A stretch of DNA of 64,000 nt from Bacillota bacterium (GCA_023435225.1 JAEYRX010000061.1:9886-73885), one strand, 5' to 3'; positions 15,654 to 25,034 are shown, counted from the stretch's first letter. The notes: generated by a model not told the origin, from the letters alone. Made by a program: numbers and translations.

Positions 15654-16697
15654 ATGCGTTTGATTTCTGTTGATGAGTTAAAGCCCGGAATGAAACTAGC
15701 CAGGGCGATATTCCGGGAGGATGATGGCGGAGTATTACTCAGGCCTAATATTGAATTAAAAGCTTCTTATATAGAGCGAATAAAAGATTTAAAGTATAAT
15801 AACATCTATATTGTTGACCCCGATCTTCCTCCAGAGGAAGTTATTACTGATTTTATCAATGAAGAAACCCGCTTTCAGGCCAGAGGATTGTTAAAAAAGA
15901 CCGCTGATCAAGTATTGAGAGATGAAGCTGTTAATACGATTAAGTTAAAAAATTTGGTTAAGGAATTTGTAAATCAGATATTCAGTAATATCAATATTAT
16001 TTATAATTCCGCCGATATACGTTCTTATGAAAACTATATCTATTCACATTCGGTAAATGTTTGTATTATTTCCTTAATGATCGGATTGGATATGGGATTT
16101 AACCGTACCGAGATGGAAAATTTGGGAATAGGCGCCTTGCTCCATGATATTGGTAGAATTTTTATCGATCCTAAACCATTGGACCAATCGGGACAGCTTG
16201 AACTGCGGGAATATGACCAAATAAAAAAACATACCCGTTTAGGTTATGAGATATTAAAAAAGAAATTTGAAGTCAATTTTTTATCAGCTCATGTTGCCTT
16301 ACAACACCATGAAAGAGAAGATGGTTCCGGTTACCCCAGAGGTTTATCAGGGAAAAGGATACACAGGTTTGCCAAGATAGTGGCGGTAGCTGATGCTTAC
16401 GATGCCATGACTTCGCAACGGATTAGGGGAATACCTTCCCACCAGGCTATTCAAGTAATTAAGTCCGAAGCTGACACTAAATATGACAAGCATGTAGTGG
16501 ATAGTTTTATAAAAGTGGTAGCGCCCTATCTTTTGGGTACGGTTTTACAATTGAGAAATGGAGATACGGTATTGGTAATCCGGGTTACCAGGAGTGAGTG
16601 CCAAGTAAAATCCTTAACCGGATCACAAGAAGGGACTGTGTTCAACCTTTTTTCCAATCCTGATTTAAAGGTAGAGAGAGTTCTAAATTTCGTATAA
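15654..16697 (+). CDS. HD-GYP domain cyclic-di-GMP phosphodiesterase-type protein
   Basis: 347 residues, cytoplasmic. The N-terminal ~70 residues (ISVDELKPGMKLARAIF) form the short beta domain often seen before HD-GYP. The HD motif HDIG is at 164-167, and HHEREDGSGYPRGL (218-231) is the extended GYP signature. The helix with AVADAYDAMTS follows. HD-GYP proteins hydrolyse c-di-GMP, or sometimes cGAMP, with a bi- or trinuclear iron site; all signature residues are intact. No receiver or sensor domain is fused, so the input signal is unknown. The C-terminal ~50 residues form a small beta domain. An AGGAGGTATT site precedes the ATG. Confidence 0.88.
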   Translation: MRLISVDELKPGMKLARAIFREDDGGVLLRPNIELKASYIERIKDLKYNNIYIVDPDLPPEEVITDFINEETRFQARGLLKKTADQVLRDEAVNTIKLKNLVKEFVNQIFSNINIIYNSADIRSYENYIYSHSVNVCIISLMIGLDMGFNRTEMENLGIGALLHDIGRIFIDPKPLDQSGQLELREYDQIKKHTRLGYEILKKKFEVNFLSAHVALQHHEREDGSGYPRGLSGKRIHRFAKIVAVADAYDAMTSQRIRGIPSHQAIQVIKSEADTKYDKHVVDSFIKVVAPYLLGTVLQLRNGDTVLVIRVTRSECQVKSLTGSQEGTVFNLFSNPDLKVERVLNFV

Positions 16698-16822
16698 TTT
16701 TTAGTAAATTTATTCGGGAATAGTTTTTTTGATCAATATTTTTCTCTTTAAAATTAAAAAGGAAAGTATTTAAAGAATATTAATCACCAACCAAGGATAT
16801 TTTAAATACTGGTGATTAACGA

Positions 16823-17848
16823 ATGAGAAAATTACGATATTTACACTTACCCTTTATTCTGTTATTAAGCTTAGCGGGATGTCAGTTTGAAAATTTATTT
16901 CCTCAACCACGGCAACCAATTCCGGAAAAAACGAGTAATTTAAGTGATGCCAAGGGTATGGTGGAGAAATTTATGCAGGCTAGGCTGGAAGGCGAAAATG
17001 ATCAGGGTTTAAAACAGTATCTTACAGCCAATGCCTGGAATGAATACACCAAAAAAGGTAGCTTAAAACTTAAGGGCACATCCAATCCTCATTTTACCGG
17101 ATATAATATCAAAAAAAGCTCGGTTCAAGCCAATAATCGTTTTCTTTATGAAGTTAATCTGCAATCGGCTTATTACGGCCAACCCTATGCTGACAACAGT
17201 ACTGAAGGAATTGTGGTACAGTTTAACGGAGGCCAATATTTGGTGGCGGGAGCAGAACTAATTAATAGAATTACCGTGCTGAATCTGAATAAAACCTTAA
17301 AATTAAAATCTACCGATAAAACCGAACAGTTGTTGAAGATTACCCAATTACCAAATGAATTTTCTCCACAGGGGGCCTCCACCGAAACTCGTTTTGGTTT
17401 CGGTAAAGATGATTTTGGAATTTTAGCAATCAGTTCCGATAATAAAAAAGTAGCTTTTGGAACTCGGGGAATTCATAGTGGTTTGGGTTGGTTGGATATA
17501 ACCAATACAAGACAATCAAAGCTGAATTTACTGGATCTTTTATTCGAATCGAATATTAATGTTCTTGTATTTTCTGTGGATGGGCATTATTTGGCTGTTG
17601 AATACAATGGTCCGACCGGAAATAAGGGAGTCCGGGTTTATGACACCGAGCGGAATAAATTGATGGACTTCGGGATCAATAATAGTTTTCCTCCGGATAA
17701 ATATTCTTTGTCTTTAAAGTATTGGGATTATTCTAATTTAAAATTCCAAGTAAGCCCGGGAGAAGGGATTAAAGACGTTGACCAAAATGACCTTGGTAAC
17801 TGGGAACTAAATACGCAAACCGGTGAAATAATGAAGCTATTGGAATAA
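16823..17848 (+). CDS. Lipoprotein of unknown function
   Basis: A lipoprotein signal peptide ends in LSLAGC, with Cys at residue 20 for diacylglyceryl modification. The region from about 45 to 150 (MVEKFMQARLEGENDQGLKQ, YEVNLQSAYYGQ, VQFNGGQYLVAGAELI) resembles an NTF2-like domain often found under lipobox proteins. The C-terminal half has strands such as KKVAFGTRGIHSGLGWLDI and VDGHYLAVEYNGPTG, suggesting a partial beta-propeller. No catalytic motif. Probably anchored on the outer face of the cytoplasmic membrane. No strong ribosome site (GGTGATTAACG). Monocistronic with a terminator after it. Confidence 0.72.
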   Translation: MRKLRYLHLPFILLLSLAGCQFENLFPQPRQPIPEKTSNLSDAKGMVEKFMQARLEGENDQGLKQYLTANAWNEYTKKGSLKLKGTSNPHFTGYNIKKSSVQANNRFLYEVNLQSAYYGQPYADNSTEGIVVQFNGGQYLVAGAELINRITVLNLNKTLKLKSTDKTEQLLKITQLPNEFSPQGASTETRFGFGKDDFGILAISSDNKKVAFGTRGIHSGLGWLDITNTRQSKLNLLDLLFESNINVLVFSVDGHYLAVEYNGPTGNKGVRVYDTERNKLMDFGINNSFPPDKYSLSLKYWDYSNLKFQVSPGEGIKDVDQNDLGNWELNTQTGEIMKLLE

Positions 17849-17913
17849 AAAAATCCGTTAAAAATATTAAATGCTTATCTTAAACTTTAAATTCAGATGA
17901 TTTTTCATGATGA

Positions 17914-17949
17914 GGGGGGTGAAGTACGTTTAAAATCCCCCTTTTTATT
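17914..17949 (+). terminator. Terminator after the lipoprotein gene
   Basis: GGGGGG...CCCCC followed by TTTTTATT, with an 18-nt loop. Confidence 0.6.
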
Positions 17950-18100
17950 GTATATTACATTACATGATTTTTAAGGACAATGAAATATAAAATCGGAACC
18001 AAGATATTCAGGATATTTAATTGCAGGATTTTAGAATAAATTGTCAAATAAGTTTAGTTAACCACACCAACAATCTGTTGGTTGTTTGGAGGGAAGTTAT

Positions 18101-19264
18101 GTGGTCAAAGAAATCTGTGATGTTCTGATACTATCCGCCAGTTATGGCGGAGGTCATAACCAAGTAGCAAGAGCTTTGACTTCAGCTTTGCAATTACAAT
18201 CTCCCGGCCTTAAAATAATTACCGTCGATTACTGTGACCTGATTTTTCCGTTGCTGAACCGGCTTACTCATTTTGGATACAGTCAGAGCATCCGGCATTT
18301 TCCGGTAGGTTATGCATTGTATTATCAAGCAACCGGTAACATTTCTTCCGATTCTTTCTGGCAAAAGCGGCTCAACCGGATGGGTTATTCGGAGTTAACC
18401 ATGTTGGTTAACAACTTACTACCCCGGATAATTATTTCTACCTTTCCTTTACCGGCCGGAGTGTTATCGGAGATGAAAGAGGCCGGTAACTTAAATGTTC
18501 CGGTGATAACGGTTATTACCGATATGGCTGTTCATAGTCAATGGATTCATCCCAATACTGATCTGTATATTGTAGGTTCATCGGAAGTTGCAAACGGGTT
18601 AGTCAATCGAGGTATAGATCAATCCAAGGTAATTGTTACCGGTATTCCAATAATGTCGGAATTTAATATTCAGCTTGATAGGAAAAATCTGAAAAGGGAG
18701 TTTGGTTTCCGCCCTGAAGATAAGGTTATTTTAATAATGGGAGGAAGTGTGGGGATTTTTCGCACTACAAAGTTTAACCGAATTTTACATTATCTTCCTT
18801 CTGGTGTTAAAGCTTTAATGCTAACCGGTTTTAATCATGATTTATATGAAAAACTTTTACCTTTGACAACTAAATTTCCTAACTTCCATGTTCGGGAGTT
18901 TTATCAGAACATGCCGGGATTAATGGAGATTACGGACGTATTAGTAACTAAGGCGGGCGGAATTACTATCTCCGAAGCCTTGGCTAAAGGGTTACCGATG
19001 GTAATTTATAAACCAACTCCGGGGCAGGAAGAGGCTAACGCCAATTTTTTATGGAGACACCGGGCGGCTATTATTGCTAAAAGTGAACATCGGTTACGAA
19101 CCGCAGTACAGCGTATGATTACTGATGAACAATTTCGGCTACGGTTTCAGAAAAATAGTTTGAAACTTGGGAAACCTGATTCCGCAGAAGCGGCTGCTAA
19201 AAAAGTATTGGAAATGTTAATTCCAACAACCAAAGATTCAACTTTTAGCAAAATTGCACAATAG
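18101..19264 (+). CDS. MGDG-synthase-like glycosyltransferase
   Basis: A GT28-type transferase related to MurG, UgtP and plant monogalactosyldiacylglycerol synthase. The N-terminal domain starts VLILSASYGGGHNQVARAL, with the glycine-rich loop and His of MGDG synthase. TVITDMAVHSQW and VTGIPIMSEF follow. The C-terminal Rossmann domain has ILIMGGSVGIF and the nucleotide-sugar site VTKAGGITISEALAKGLPMV, then PGQEEANANFL. It probably transfers a hexose from a UDP-sugar to diacylglycerol. The GTG at 18101 is preferred: GGAGGGA ends 6 bp before it, whereas the upstream TTG overlaps that site. First gene of a four-gene operon. Confidence 0.88.
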   Translation: MVKEICDVLILSASYGGGHNQVARALTSALQLQSPGLKIITVDYCDLIFPLLNRLTHFGYSQSIRHFPVGYALYYQATGNISSDSFWQKRLNRMGYSELTMLVNNLLPRIIISTFPLPAGVLSEMKEAGNLNVPVITVITDMAVHSQWIHPNTDLYIVGSSEVANGLVNRGIDQSKVIVTGIPIMSEFNIQLDRKNLKREFGFRPEDKVILIMGGSVGIFRTTKFNRILHYLPSGVKALMLTGFNHDLYEKLLPLTTKFPNFHVREFYQNMPGLMEITDVLVTKAGGITISEALAKGLPMVIYKPTPGQEEANANFLWRHRAAIIAKSEHRLRTAVQRMITDEQFRLRFQKNSLKLGKPDSAEAAAKKVLEMLIPTTKDSTFSKIAQ

Positions 19265-19314
19265 AAATATCATTGGCTTTTTTATTTATATCTTCAAGAA
19301 CTGAGGGGGATTCT

Positions 19315-20610
19315 GTGTCCGAAAAAAAAGAGGGTCTTTTTAAACATCCGGTGGTGTTGGCTTTTTTAGCTATTATTGCTTCTATTGAGTTTATCCGGAT
19401 GTCTTTATTTTTAACTTTTTTGCCTAGTTTTTTATCCAGTCTGCATTACAAAACGGATGTTATTGGTTTGGTTATGTTTGCAAATCTTATCGCAGATAAC
19501 GTATCAAAAAGTGCGGCTGGATGGTTGGTTGACCATAAAGGACCTTGGCCGATTTTATTTGCCGGAAGTATTGCTGCAGCTATTGGAATCTTTATTATTA
19601 TGGAACTACATTCAAGTATCCTATTTCTTATCTTAGCCGCTGTATTGATAGGTATCGGAGTTGCGCCGACTTGGCCGGGGGCAATTTCCGGTTCGATTCA
19701 AACCGTAGGTGAAGAGAAAAGGGCAACTATTATTAGTGTGATATCGGTTGTGTGGCTTACCGGCGGTGGGATGGGCCCTGTTTTAATGGGTTTTTTAATT
19801 GATACGCGTCTCAGGCAATTTTTAAACAAGATACATTTACCGGTACTCAATGCTTATAAAACCGGTTTTACAATTTTAATTATTATCGCTTTTATGGCAA
19901 TATTGATTACTATTTTAGGCTGGCTAAGTTGGAATCGAGTTGCTCATATCAAGCAAGTAATTTCCGAGCGTAATTCACAATCGATATGGGAACGTTTAAA
20001 AGCTGTATTTTTAAGGTTATGGAAGGTTAAAGGTTTAATACCGGGGATGTTTTTTCAGACCTTATCTTTAGGAATGTTGCTCCCTAATTTATTACCGTAT
20101 GCAACAAGTAAAATGGGTCTTACAGAGGCTCAATACAGTATTTTATTGTTAATCGGGGGATTAGTGGTTATTAGTTTTATGATCCCGGTAGGGCACTTGG
20201 CGGATCGCTGGGGGCCTCGCCGGTTTTTGGTCAGTGGCTTTATTTTAGCATCTGTCGGATTGTTTGTTATGGTTAGCTTTGGGAACATTCATAATATTTG
20301 GTGGATTGTTGGATTTGTTGGTTTATCATACGCATTGATTCAGCCTGCTTGGAATGCATTGTTGGCTGGGGCAATCCCTCCGTCACAACGGGGAGTATTG
20401 ATGGGTTTGTTTATGTCCGTTGAAGGTTTGGGTTTTGCAGTTGGGCCTTTAGTTGGTGGTTTTTTGGGGACACTTAGCAGTAGGGAACTTGGCTTTCTAG
20501 GCGGTTCCGGTATGGTGGCGCCGTTCTATGTCAGTAGTGTTTGCTTAGCTATTATGGCTGTTGTGTATATGGTTTACCCTTTTCATCAATATCAGATTGA
20601 AGGAAGTTAA
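19315..20610 (+). CDS. MFS transporter
   Basis: About 430 residues with 12 predicted membrane helices in two halves separated by a cytoplasmic loop (around NRVAHIKQVISERNSQ). The A-loop motif is present twice in degenerate form (GWLVDHKGPWPIL, GHLADRWGPRRFL). The GTG at 19315 is chosen because GAGGGGGA lies 5 bp before it; the longer TTG start at 19273 has no ribosome site. It lies 50 bp after the glycosyltransferase and 2 bp before the deacetylase, so it probably moves a substrate or product of the glycolipid pathway (inference), although a drug-efflux role cannot be excluded. Confidence 0.87.
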   Translation: MSEKKEGLFKHPVVLAFLAIIASIEFIRMSLFLTFLPSFLSSLHYKTDVIGLVMFANLIADNVSKSAAGWLVDHKGPWPILFAGSIAAAIGIFIIMELHSSILFLILAAVLIGIGVAPTWPGAISGSIQTVGEEKRATIISVISVVWLTGGGMGPVLMGFLIDTRLRQFLNKIHLPVLNAYKTGFTILIIIAFMAILITILGWLSWNRVAHIKQVISERNSQSIWERLKAVFLRLWKVKGLIPGMFFQTLSLGMLLPNLLPYATSKMGLTEAQYSILLLIGGLVVISFMIPVGHLADRWGPRRFLVSGFILASVGLFVMVSFGNIHNIWWIVGFVGLSYALIQPAWNALLAGAIPPSQRGVLMGLFMSVEGLGFAVGPLVGGFLGTLSSRELGFLGGSGMVAPFYVSSVCLAIMAVVYMVYPFHQYQIEGS

Positions 20611-20612
20611 AA

Positions 20613-21320
20613 ATGCCGGCTTTGCTAATAGTTTTTTCTTTATTTATAATGATCTGGGCTTTAATATATCCGGTAGTTGATTATTGGAACCGTTTTTTAT
20701 CCGTCACAACTTTGCGGAAAGGTTCATGCGCAAAACGGGAAATAGCGCTGACTTTTGATGATGGACCCAATCCTATGATTACTCCGGAAGTTTTAAAAAT
20801 TTTGGCTGATTACAAAATCCCGGCCTGTTTTTTTTTAGTAGGGCATCGCTCTGAAAAATATCCGGAATTAACCAAACAGATACTTAAAAGCGGTCATGAG
20901 ATCGGAGTTCATACTTATTATCATCAACATGCCTATTTAATGTTTTGGCGGCGTAGTTTGGAAACTTTAAGAAAAGGCCGTCAAATACTTGAAGAAATAG
21001 CTAAAGAAAAAATTATTTGGTTCCGGCCGCCTTGGGGCGCTCTCAATTTATTTCAGTTTTTATTATATAAAAGAATGGGTTTAAAGATGGTACTATGGTC
21101 GGCTAATGCCGCTGATTGGGATGTCCGCTCAGCTCCGGCTGTTATATTCGAACGTTTAAAACAGAAGGTTATTCCAGGCGCTATAATTGTGATTCATGAT
21201 GACGGTGGAGAGCCAGGGGCGCCGGAAAACATGTTAAAGGCATTGCCGGAGATTATCGATTATTTTCAAAAAAATAACTATCAATTTGTATCCCTTAGTC
21301 GGATGGCAGGAGGAGAATAA
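20613..21320 (+). CDS. Membrane-anchored polysaccharide deacetylase (NodB family)
   Basis: 235 residues: one N-terminal membrane helix (about 4-22), then a NodB domain on the outer face. TFDDGPNP (47-54) is motif 1 with the base and metal Asp. HTYYHQH is motif 2; the usual form is H[ST]xxHP, so the Pro is replaced. RPPWG is motif 3, DWD motif 4 and IIVIHDD motif 5. It removes acetyl groups from an N-acetylated sugar polymer or lipid-linked sugar. It follows the MFS gene by 2 bp and its TAA overlaps the next ATG (TAATG), so translation is coupled. Confidence 0.9.
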   Translation: MPALLIVFSLFIMIWALIYPVVDYWNRFLSVTTLRKGSCAKREIALTFDDGPNPMITPEVLKILADYKIPACFFLVGHRSEKYPELTKQILKSGHEIGVHTYYHQHAYLMFWRRSLETLRKGRQILEEIAKEKIIWFRPPWGALNLFQFLLYKRMGLKMVLWSANAADWDVRSAPAVIFERLKQKVIPGAIIVIHDDGGEPGAPENMLKALPEIIDYFQKNNYQFVSLSRMAGGE

Positions 21321-21895
21321 TGAACGGACTAACTATATTTCAAAAAATAGGTTTGGCGATTGATCAAAGATATATAAAAAAGGCTGGAGCCGAACCAGTT
21401 TCAGGCTCAAAATATAATGTGTTATTAGTTTGTTTTCATCCTTACCATGGGCAAACTTCCTTAAAATTAGCGGGTGAGGTAGTAATTAATCCAGCCGATC
21501 AGGTAGGTGAGTTGCATTTCTCCAATTATCGGGTGGCAGAGCTAGGTAAGGAAAAATCAAGCCGGACTATGGAATGGCGTTTATTGGAGATTTTAAAGGA
21601 AGAATTTGCGGCTTTAGCAAAAGCTTGTTCCAGCGGAGAAATTGCTCCGGAAATGAAGGCCTTTTATGGGGTTAATGTTTTGGTCGCGGGAGCTAAAAGA
21701 TTAGGGTTCACTTTGGTCCCAATCCCGAAGGGTTGGAATAGATGGTGGTTAGGATTTTGGGAAACAATCTTAAGAATAGTTTTTTATTCTTATAAGACTA
21801 AGAAAAAGACCTCGTTTCAGAAGACCAAAGACCCTTTTGAGGTTTGGATAACCAGGGAAGAATTGCTAAAAAGGTATTTGCCAAAAGATAAATAA
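21320..21895 (+). CDS. YkoP-like protein
   Basis: 191 residues, with no signal peptide or catalytic motif recognised. NVLLVCFHPYHGQTSLKLAGEV, AELGKEKSSRTMEWRLLEILKEEF and FYGVNVLVAGAKRLGFTLVPIPKGW resemble the YkoP family of Bacillus. The GWNRWWLGFWETILRIVFYSY stretch is strongly aromatic and may be membrane-peripheral. A basic C-terminus ends in KRYLPKDK. Start and stop overlap links it to the deacetylase, and it closes the operon. Association with a glycolipid-type glycosyltransferase and a deacetylase suggests a role in a surface glycolipid (inference). Confidence 0.75.
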   Translation: MNGLTIFQKIGLAIDQRYIKKAGAEPVSGSKYNVLLVCFHPYHGQTSLKLAGEVVINPADQVGELHFSNYRVAELGKEKSSRTMEWRLLEILKEEFAALAKACSSGEIAPEMKAFYGVNVLVAGAKRLGFTLVPIPKGWNRWWLGFWETILRIVFYSYKTKKKTSFQKTKDPFEVWITREELLKRYLPKDK

Positions 21896-21907
21896 TTTAA
21901 TTAAGGT

Positions 21908-22022
21908 GAGGGATTTTCATAATTAAAATTTAACATTCGGATACAATATATTGATAGTCATATCCAGGTTTCTCGCTATAAATTGTATCCGAAACAAAAT
22001 AAAAGTAATTATGAAACTCCCA
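21908..22022. repeat. Repeat family B, full copy 6
   Basis: The best-preserved copy. Left end GAGGGATTTTCATAATTA, inner palindrome GGATACAATATATTGATAG ... TATAAATTGTATCC, right end GTAATTATGAAACTCCC. The right end lies 12 bp before the PfkB start codon and 12 bp after the YkoP-like stop begins the left side. Confidence 0.88.
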
Positions 22023-22034
22023 TAGGTTACAAAA

Positions 22035-22943
22035 ATGGAAAAAACGATTATAGTTCCGGAAATTTATTTATATGGAATGACTGTTTATTCAACTATTCAT
22101 TTGCTGAATGGTCCTTATCCCGAAGCCGATAGTTATGCCGAAATAAAGGAATCTCACCAAATTCCCGGCGGTGAGACCGGTAATTCCGCTATTGTTTTGG
22201 CTAAGTTGGGATATCGGGTAAAAATCGACGGCCCATTTTTAGGAAGCAAAACTAAAGATGGGATCCATAGTTTTTTTGAAAAGATTGGAGTTGACTGTTC
22301 AGCTTTAAATTATGACTCAAGCTTTGATGGCGTTCAGGATATGGTATTAATTGACGGCTCATCCCGGACGGTCTTTGGAAAATTTCAACATTTTTTCAAC
22401 AGTGAAAAAAGGTGGAATAAGCCTGACCAATCAGCTATTAAAGCGGCCGGAATCGTTTCGTTGGATCCTTTCTTTGGGCGGGAATCGGAAGAGGTTGCCC
22501 GCTTTTGTGCAGCAATTAAAAAGAAATATGTAACAATTGATACGCCGCCGGAAGGCGATATCCACCGGAATGCAGCAGCAACAGTGATATCCAATGAATT
22601 TATCCGGAATGAGTATCCCGATATAAATCCGACCGATTTATTAAAAAAGTATACCGAATATTCGGAGGGACTGGTCATATTTACTTTTGGATCCAGAGAA
22701 ATTTTATTTAGCCGCAAAGGACAGCCGATTAGAAGATTCTCGCCTTATCAAGTGGCGGTAAAAAGCACTCTCGGGGCCGGTGATACTTTTCGGGCCGGAG
22801 TTGTTTACGGTATATTAAACGGTTGGGAAGACTCCGAGGTAGTAAAATTTGCGGCTGCTACGGCAGCTTCGGTTTGTGCTCGTTTCCCGATGGCTTTGGA
22901 TCCGCCTGGATTAGATGAGATTTTAAGTTTGATGAGGAAATAA
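22035..22943 (+). CDS. PfkB-family carbohydrate kinase
   Basis: A 302-residue ribokinase-fold sugar kinase. PGGETGNSAIVLAKLGYRV is the N-terminal substrate-binding signature. KSTLGAGDTFRAGVVYG carries the GAGD motif with the catalytic Asp and anion hole. The substrate is not predictable. The ribosome site is weak (TAGGTT), because repeat B6 ends 12 bp before the ATG and seems to have replaced the native leader. The neighbour, a hexose-phosphate mutase, is convergent, with a shared terminator. Confidence 0.87.
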   Translation: MEKTIIVPEIYLYGMTVYSTIHLLNGPYPEADSYAEIKESHQIPGGETGNSAIVLAKLGYRVKIDGPFLGSKTKDGIHSFFEKIGVDCSALNYDSSFDGVQDMVLIDGSSRTVFGKFQHFFNSEKRWNKPDQSAIKAAGIVSLDPFFGRESEEVARFCAAIKKKYVTIDTPPEGDIHRNAAATVISNEFIRNEYPDINPTDLLKKYTEYSEGLVIFTFGSREILFSRKGQPIRRFSPYQVAVKSTLGAGDTFRAGVVYGILNGWEDSEVVKFAAATAASVCARFPMALDPPGLDEILSLMRK

Positions 22944-22949
22944 AATTAT

Positions 22950-22982
22950 AAAAGGCCAAGAAATCAATCCATGGCCTTTTGT
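22950..22982. terminator. Bidirectional terminator between the PfkB kinase and the mutase
   Basis: AAAAGGCCA ... TGGCCTTTT with A and T tracts, between convergent genes. Confidence 0.75.
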
Positions 22983-22984
22983 AA

Positions 22985-24535
22985 TTATGACAGGGAAGAA
23001 TGTAAGTATTTATCAAGTGTTGAAGAATTAAGTGATTGATAGTTATTTAAAAACGGTAATAATTTTGACACGATTATCTTTATTCCCCCTGGTACATTAG
23101 ATTCTATATTTAGGGGCATCAAAGGATCGTGTAAGGACATGCGGAGTAAAAACCAGCCGTCACCGTTATTCTGATCAAAAGATACCCGGATGCCTTCATA
23201 ATTTTCGGGTTCAATTGTCGCTCCCGGCATCTCCGTAATATACTCCCGTAAATCCGTCAATACTTTTTCACCATAGGGCCTAAAATCATCAATTTCAATA
23301 TTAAGTCTGAATTCTCTGCTTTCAAGGGGTTCTTCCAAAGTTTCGATTAGTGAACCGATAGTTTTATCGCTTTCCAATTTGAGTTTGGCCATTTTTATTA
23401 GGATTTTGGCAATCATATAAGCGCCATCATCAAGGAAATAGTTTTCCTTTAAAGCTCCATGTCCGGAGGTTTCGATGGCCAGATTGGTTTCAATTTCTTC
23501 ATTATTAAGACGAATAGCCTCGTTTATTACATTTTTATAACCTCGCTTAAACCGGTGGTGGACTCCTCCCAGTTCTTTTTCGATAAAAGTTTTCAAACCG
23601 GTTGAAGTGATGGAATCGGTTACAATTGTTGATCCGGGGTGTTCTTCTATTACAATGGCAGACATTAAGGCGATTAATCTATTGCGGTTAATCTCTTTTC
23701 CGGTATTATCAACAACACTGGCTCGATCGACATCAGTATCAAAAATAATTCCTAAATCAGCTTTATACTTAAGTACTGCTTGAGATATGGATTGCATGGC
23801 TACCGGATCTTCAGGGTTTGGAATATGATTTGGGAATGAACCGTCGGGATCAAGAAATTGGCTCCCTTTAGTATCAGCACCGAGCGGTTGGAGAACTTTA
23901 TCAACAAAAAAACCACCGACACCATTACCGGCATCGACAATAACTTTAAAACCAAATAAAGGTTGGAGCCGGTTCCGGGGATGGCATACTTCCTGGCGGA
24001 TCTGCTCGACCATTAAATTGGCATAAACTGACATAATATCGATTTCTTCTACATGACCGGGATTTTGGGCATATTGAAAAGCTCCTTTTTCGGCTAGGGA
24101 AAGTATTTCAGTTATATCTTGCTTTTCCAGTCCGCCTTGATTAGTAAAGAATTTCATACCATTACGATTAAAAGGTAAGTGACTGGCGGTAATCATTATC
24201 GCTCCATCATATTTATGGCCGGGAGTAATTGTAGAAATAAACATCGCCGGGGTAGAAGCCAGTCCACAGTCAAAAACACGGCAGCCCATTTGGGTAATCC
24301 CCTGGATAATCGCCTTTTTTAAAGACAGGGCGGATAGCCGGGAGTCATGGCCGACGGAGATGCAAGTTTCTTTAACCGGTTTGTTTTTGGTTTTAATAAT
24401 CCATGCTACAAAAGCGGCAGCAATTATTCGAACAACTTCGGGGGTCAGGTTAATCTCGTGATCATCGACTCCCGGTAAGGCAAATCCCCTAATATCGCTG
24501 CCATTTTGGAGTTTTCTCCATTTTTCCGATACCAT
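22985..24535 (-). CDS. Phosphohexomutase (phosphomannomutase/phosphoglucomutase family)
   Basis: A 516-residue alpha-D-phosphohexomutase that interconverts hexose-1- and 6-phosphates. The active-site phosphoserine loop is ITASHLPFNRNGMKFF, with Ser in TASH. The metal loop is FDTDVDRA, where DGDxDR is usual, so Gly is replaced by Thr. The sugar-binding loop is ETSGHGA, where GExSGH is usual. The C-terminal phosphate-binding domain ends near ESNVPGGIKIIV. The two loop changes fit a divergent subfamily rather than loss of function. It probably feeds sugar nucleotides to surface polymers. A promoter lies at 24566-24593, and AGGAGGAAG precedes the ATG. Confidence 0.88.
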   Translation of the reverse strand: MVSEKWRKLQNGSDIRGFALPGVDDHEINLTPEVVRIIAAAFVAWIIKTKNKPVKETCISVGHDSRLSALSLKKAIIQGITQMGCRVFDCGLASTPAMFISTITPGHKYDGAIMITASHLPFNRNGMKFFTNQGGLEKQDITEILSLAEKGAFQYAQNPGHVEEIDIMSVYANLMVEQIRQEVCHPRNRLQPLFGFKVIVDAGNGVGGFFVDKVLQPLGADTKGSQFLDPDGSFPNHIPNPEDPVAMQSISQAVLKYKADLGIIFDTDVDRASVVDNTGKEINRNRLIALMSAIVIEEHPGSTIVTDSITSTGLKTFIEKELGGVHHRFKRGYKNVINEAIRLNNEEIETNLAIETSGHGALKENYFLDDGAYMIAKILIKMAKLKLESDKTIGSLIETLEEPLESREFRLNIEIDDFRPYGEKVLTDLREYITEMPGATIEPENYEGIRVSFDQNNGDGWFLLRMSLHDPLMPLNIESNVPGGIKIIVSKLLPFLNNYQSLNSSTLDKYLHSSLS

Positions 24536-24565
24536 GCTCTTCCTCCTATTTTTTAATAATTATAT

Positions 24566-24593
24566 TTTATAAGAAAAAGCATTGAGTGTTCAA
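24566..24593 (-). promoter_or_regulatory. Promoter of the phosphohexomutase gene
   Basis: Minus strand TTGAAC (24588-24593), 16-bp spacer, TATAAA (24566-24571), about 30 bp before the ATG. Confidence 0.65.
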
Positions 24594-24668
24594 TAAAATT
24601 AGCGTTAAATTTACATTTGCCAATAAAACTTGAAAGAAATATTTTGCTTGATTAACTTTTTATGGTAA

Positions 24669-25034
24669 ACTATTAAAGACGATTTATTATTCCCGGGATA
24701 TGGTAAAGCTTTATCGGCCCAAATATTGGGCTTTAATAATCCTTTTCTTAAGGAACTAGCAAATACTCCGTTTCCAGCAGAGATTGATACAACTATAATT
24801 GCCGTAAAAGCGGTATTCGCTAATAAAAAGGATCCGATTAATAGTTACGCATCCTGGCTGGCAAGCAGGGTCGGGGAGGGTGACTTCATTGTTCCGGTCG
24901 AAAGCGCCAAAGTTCCGGTCAATCATTATCATGAAGTTGCCGAAAAATTTTCTCCCAGAGCAATTCACCGTTTCTTACCGTACAATAAAAATATTCAGCA
25001 AATAGTTATTCGAAGTTTGATAGGGTTAAAATAA
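24669..25034 (+). pseudogene. C-terminal remnant, possibly of an alpha/beta-hydrolase (lipase/esterase)
   Basis: An open frame from 24669 to 25034 has no credible start: the first usable codon is a TTG at 24726 without a ribosome site, and coding-like sequence (DDLLFPGYGKALSAQILGF) extends upstream of it to a stop. GEGDFIVPVESAKVPVNHYHEVAEKF resembles the late Asp and His region of serine alpha/beta-hydrolases (DGxVPxxSA ... H). The nucleophile elbow is missing. Most likely the 3' part of a decayed gene. Confidence 0.45.
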
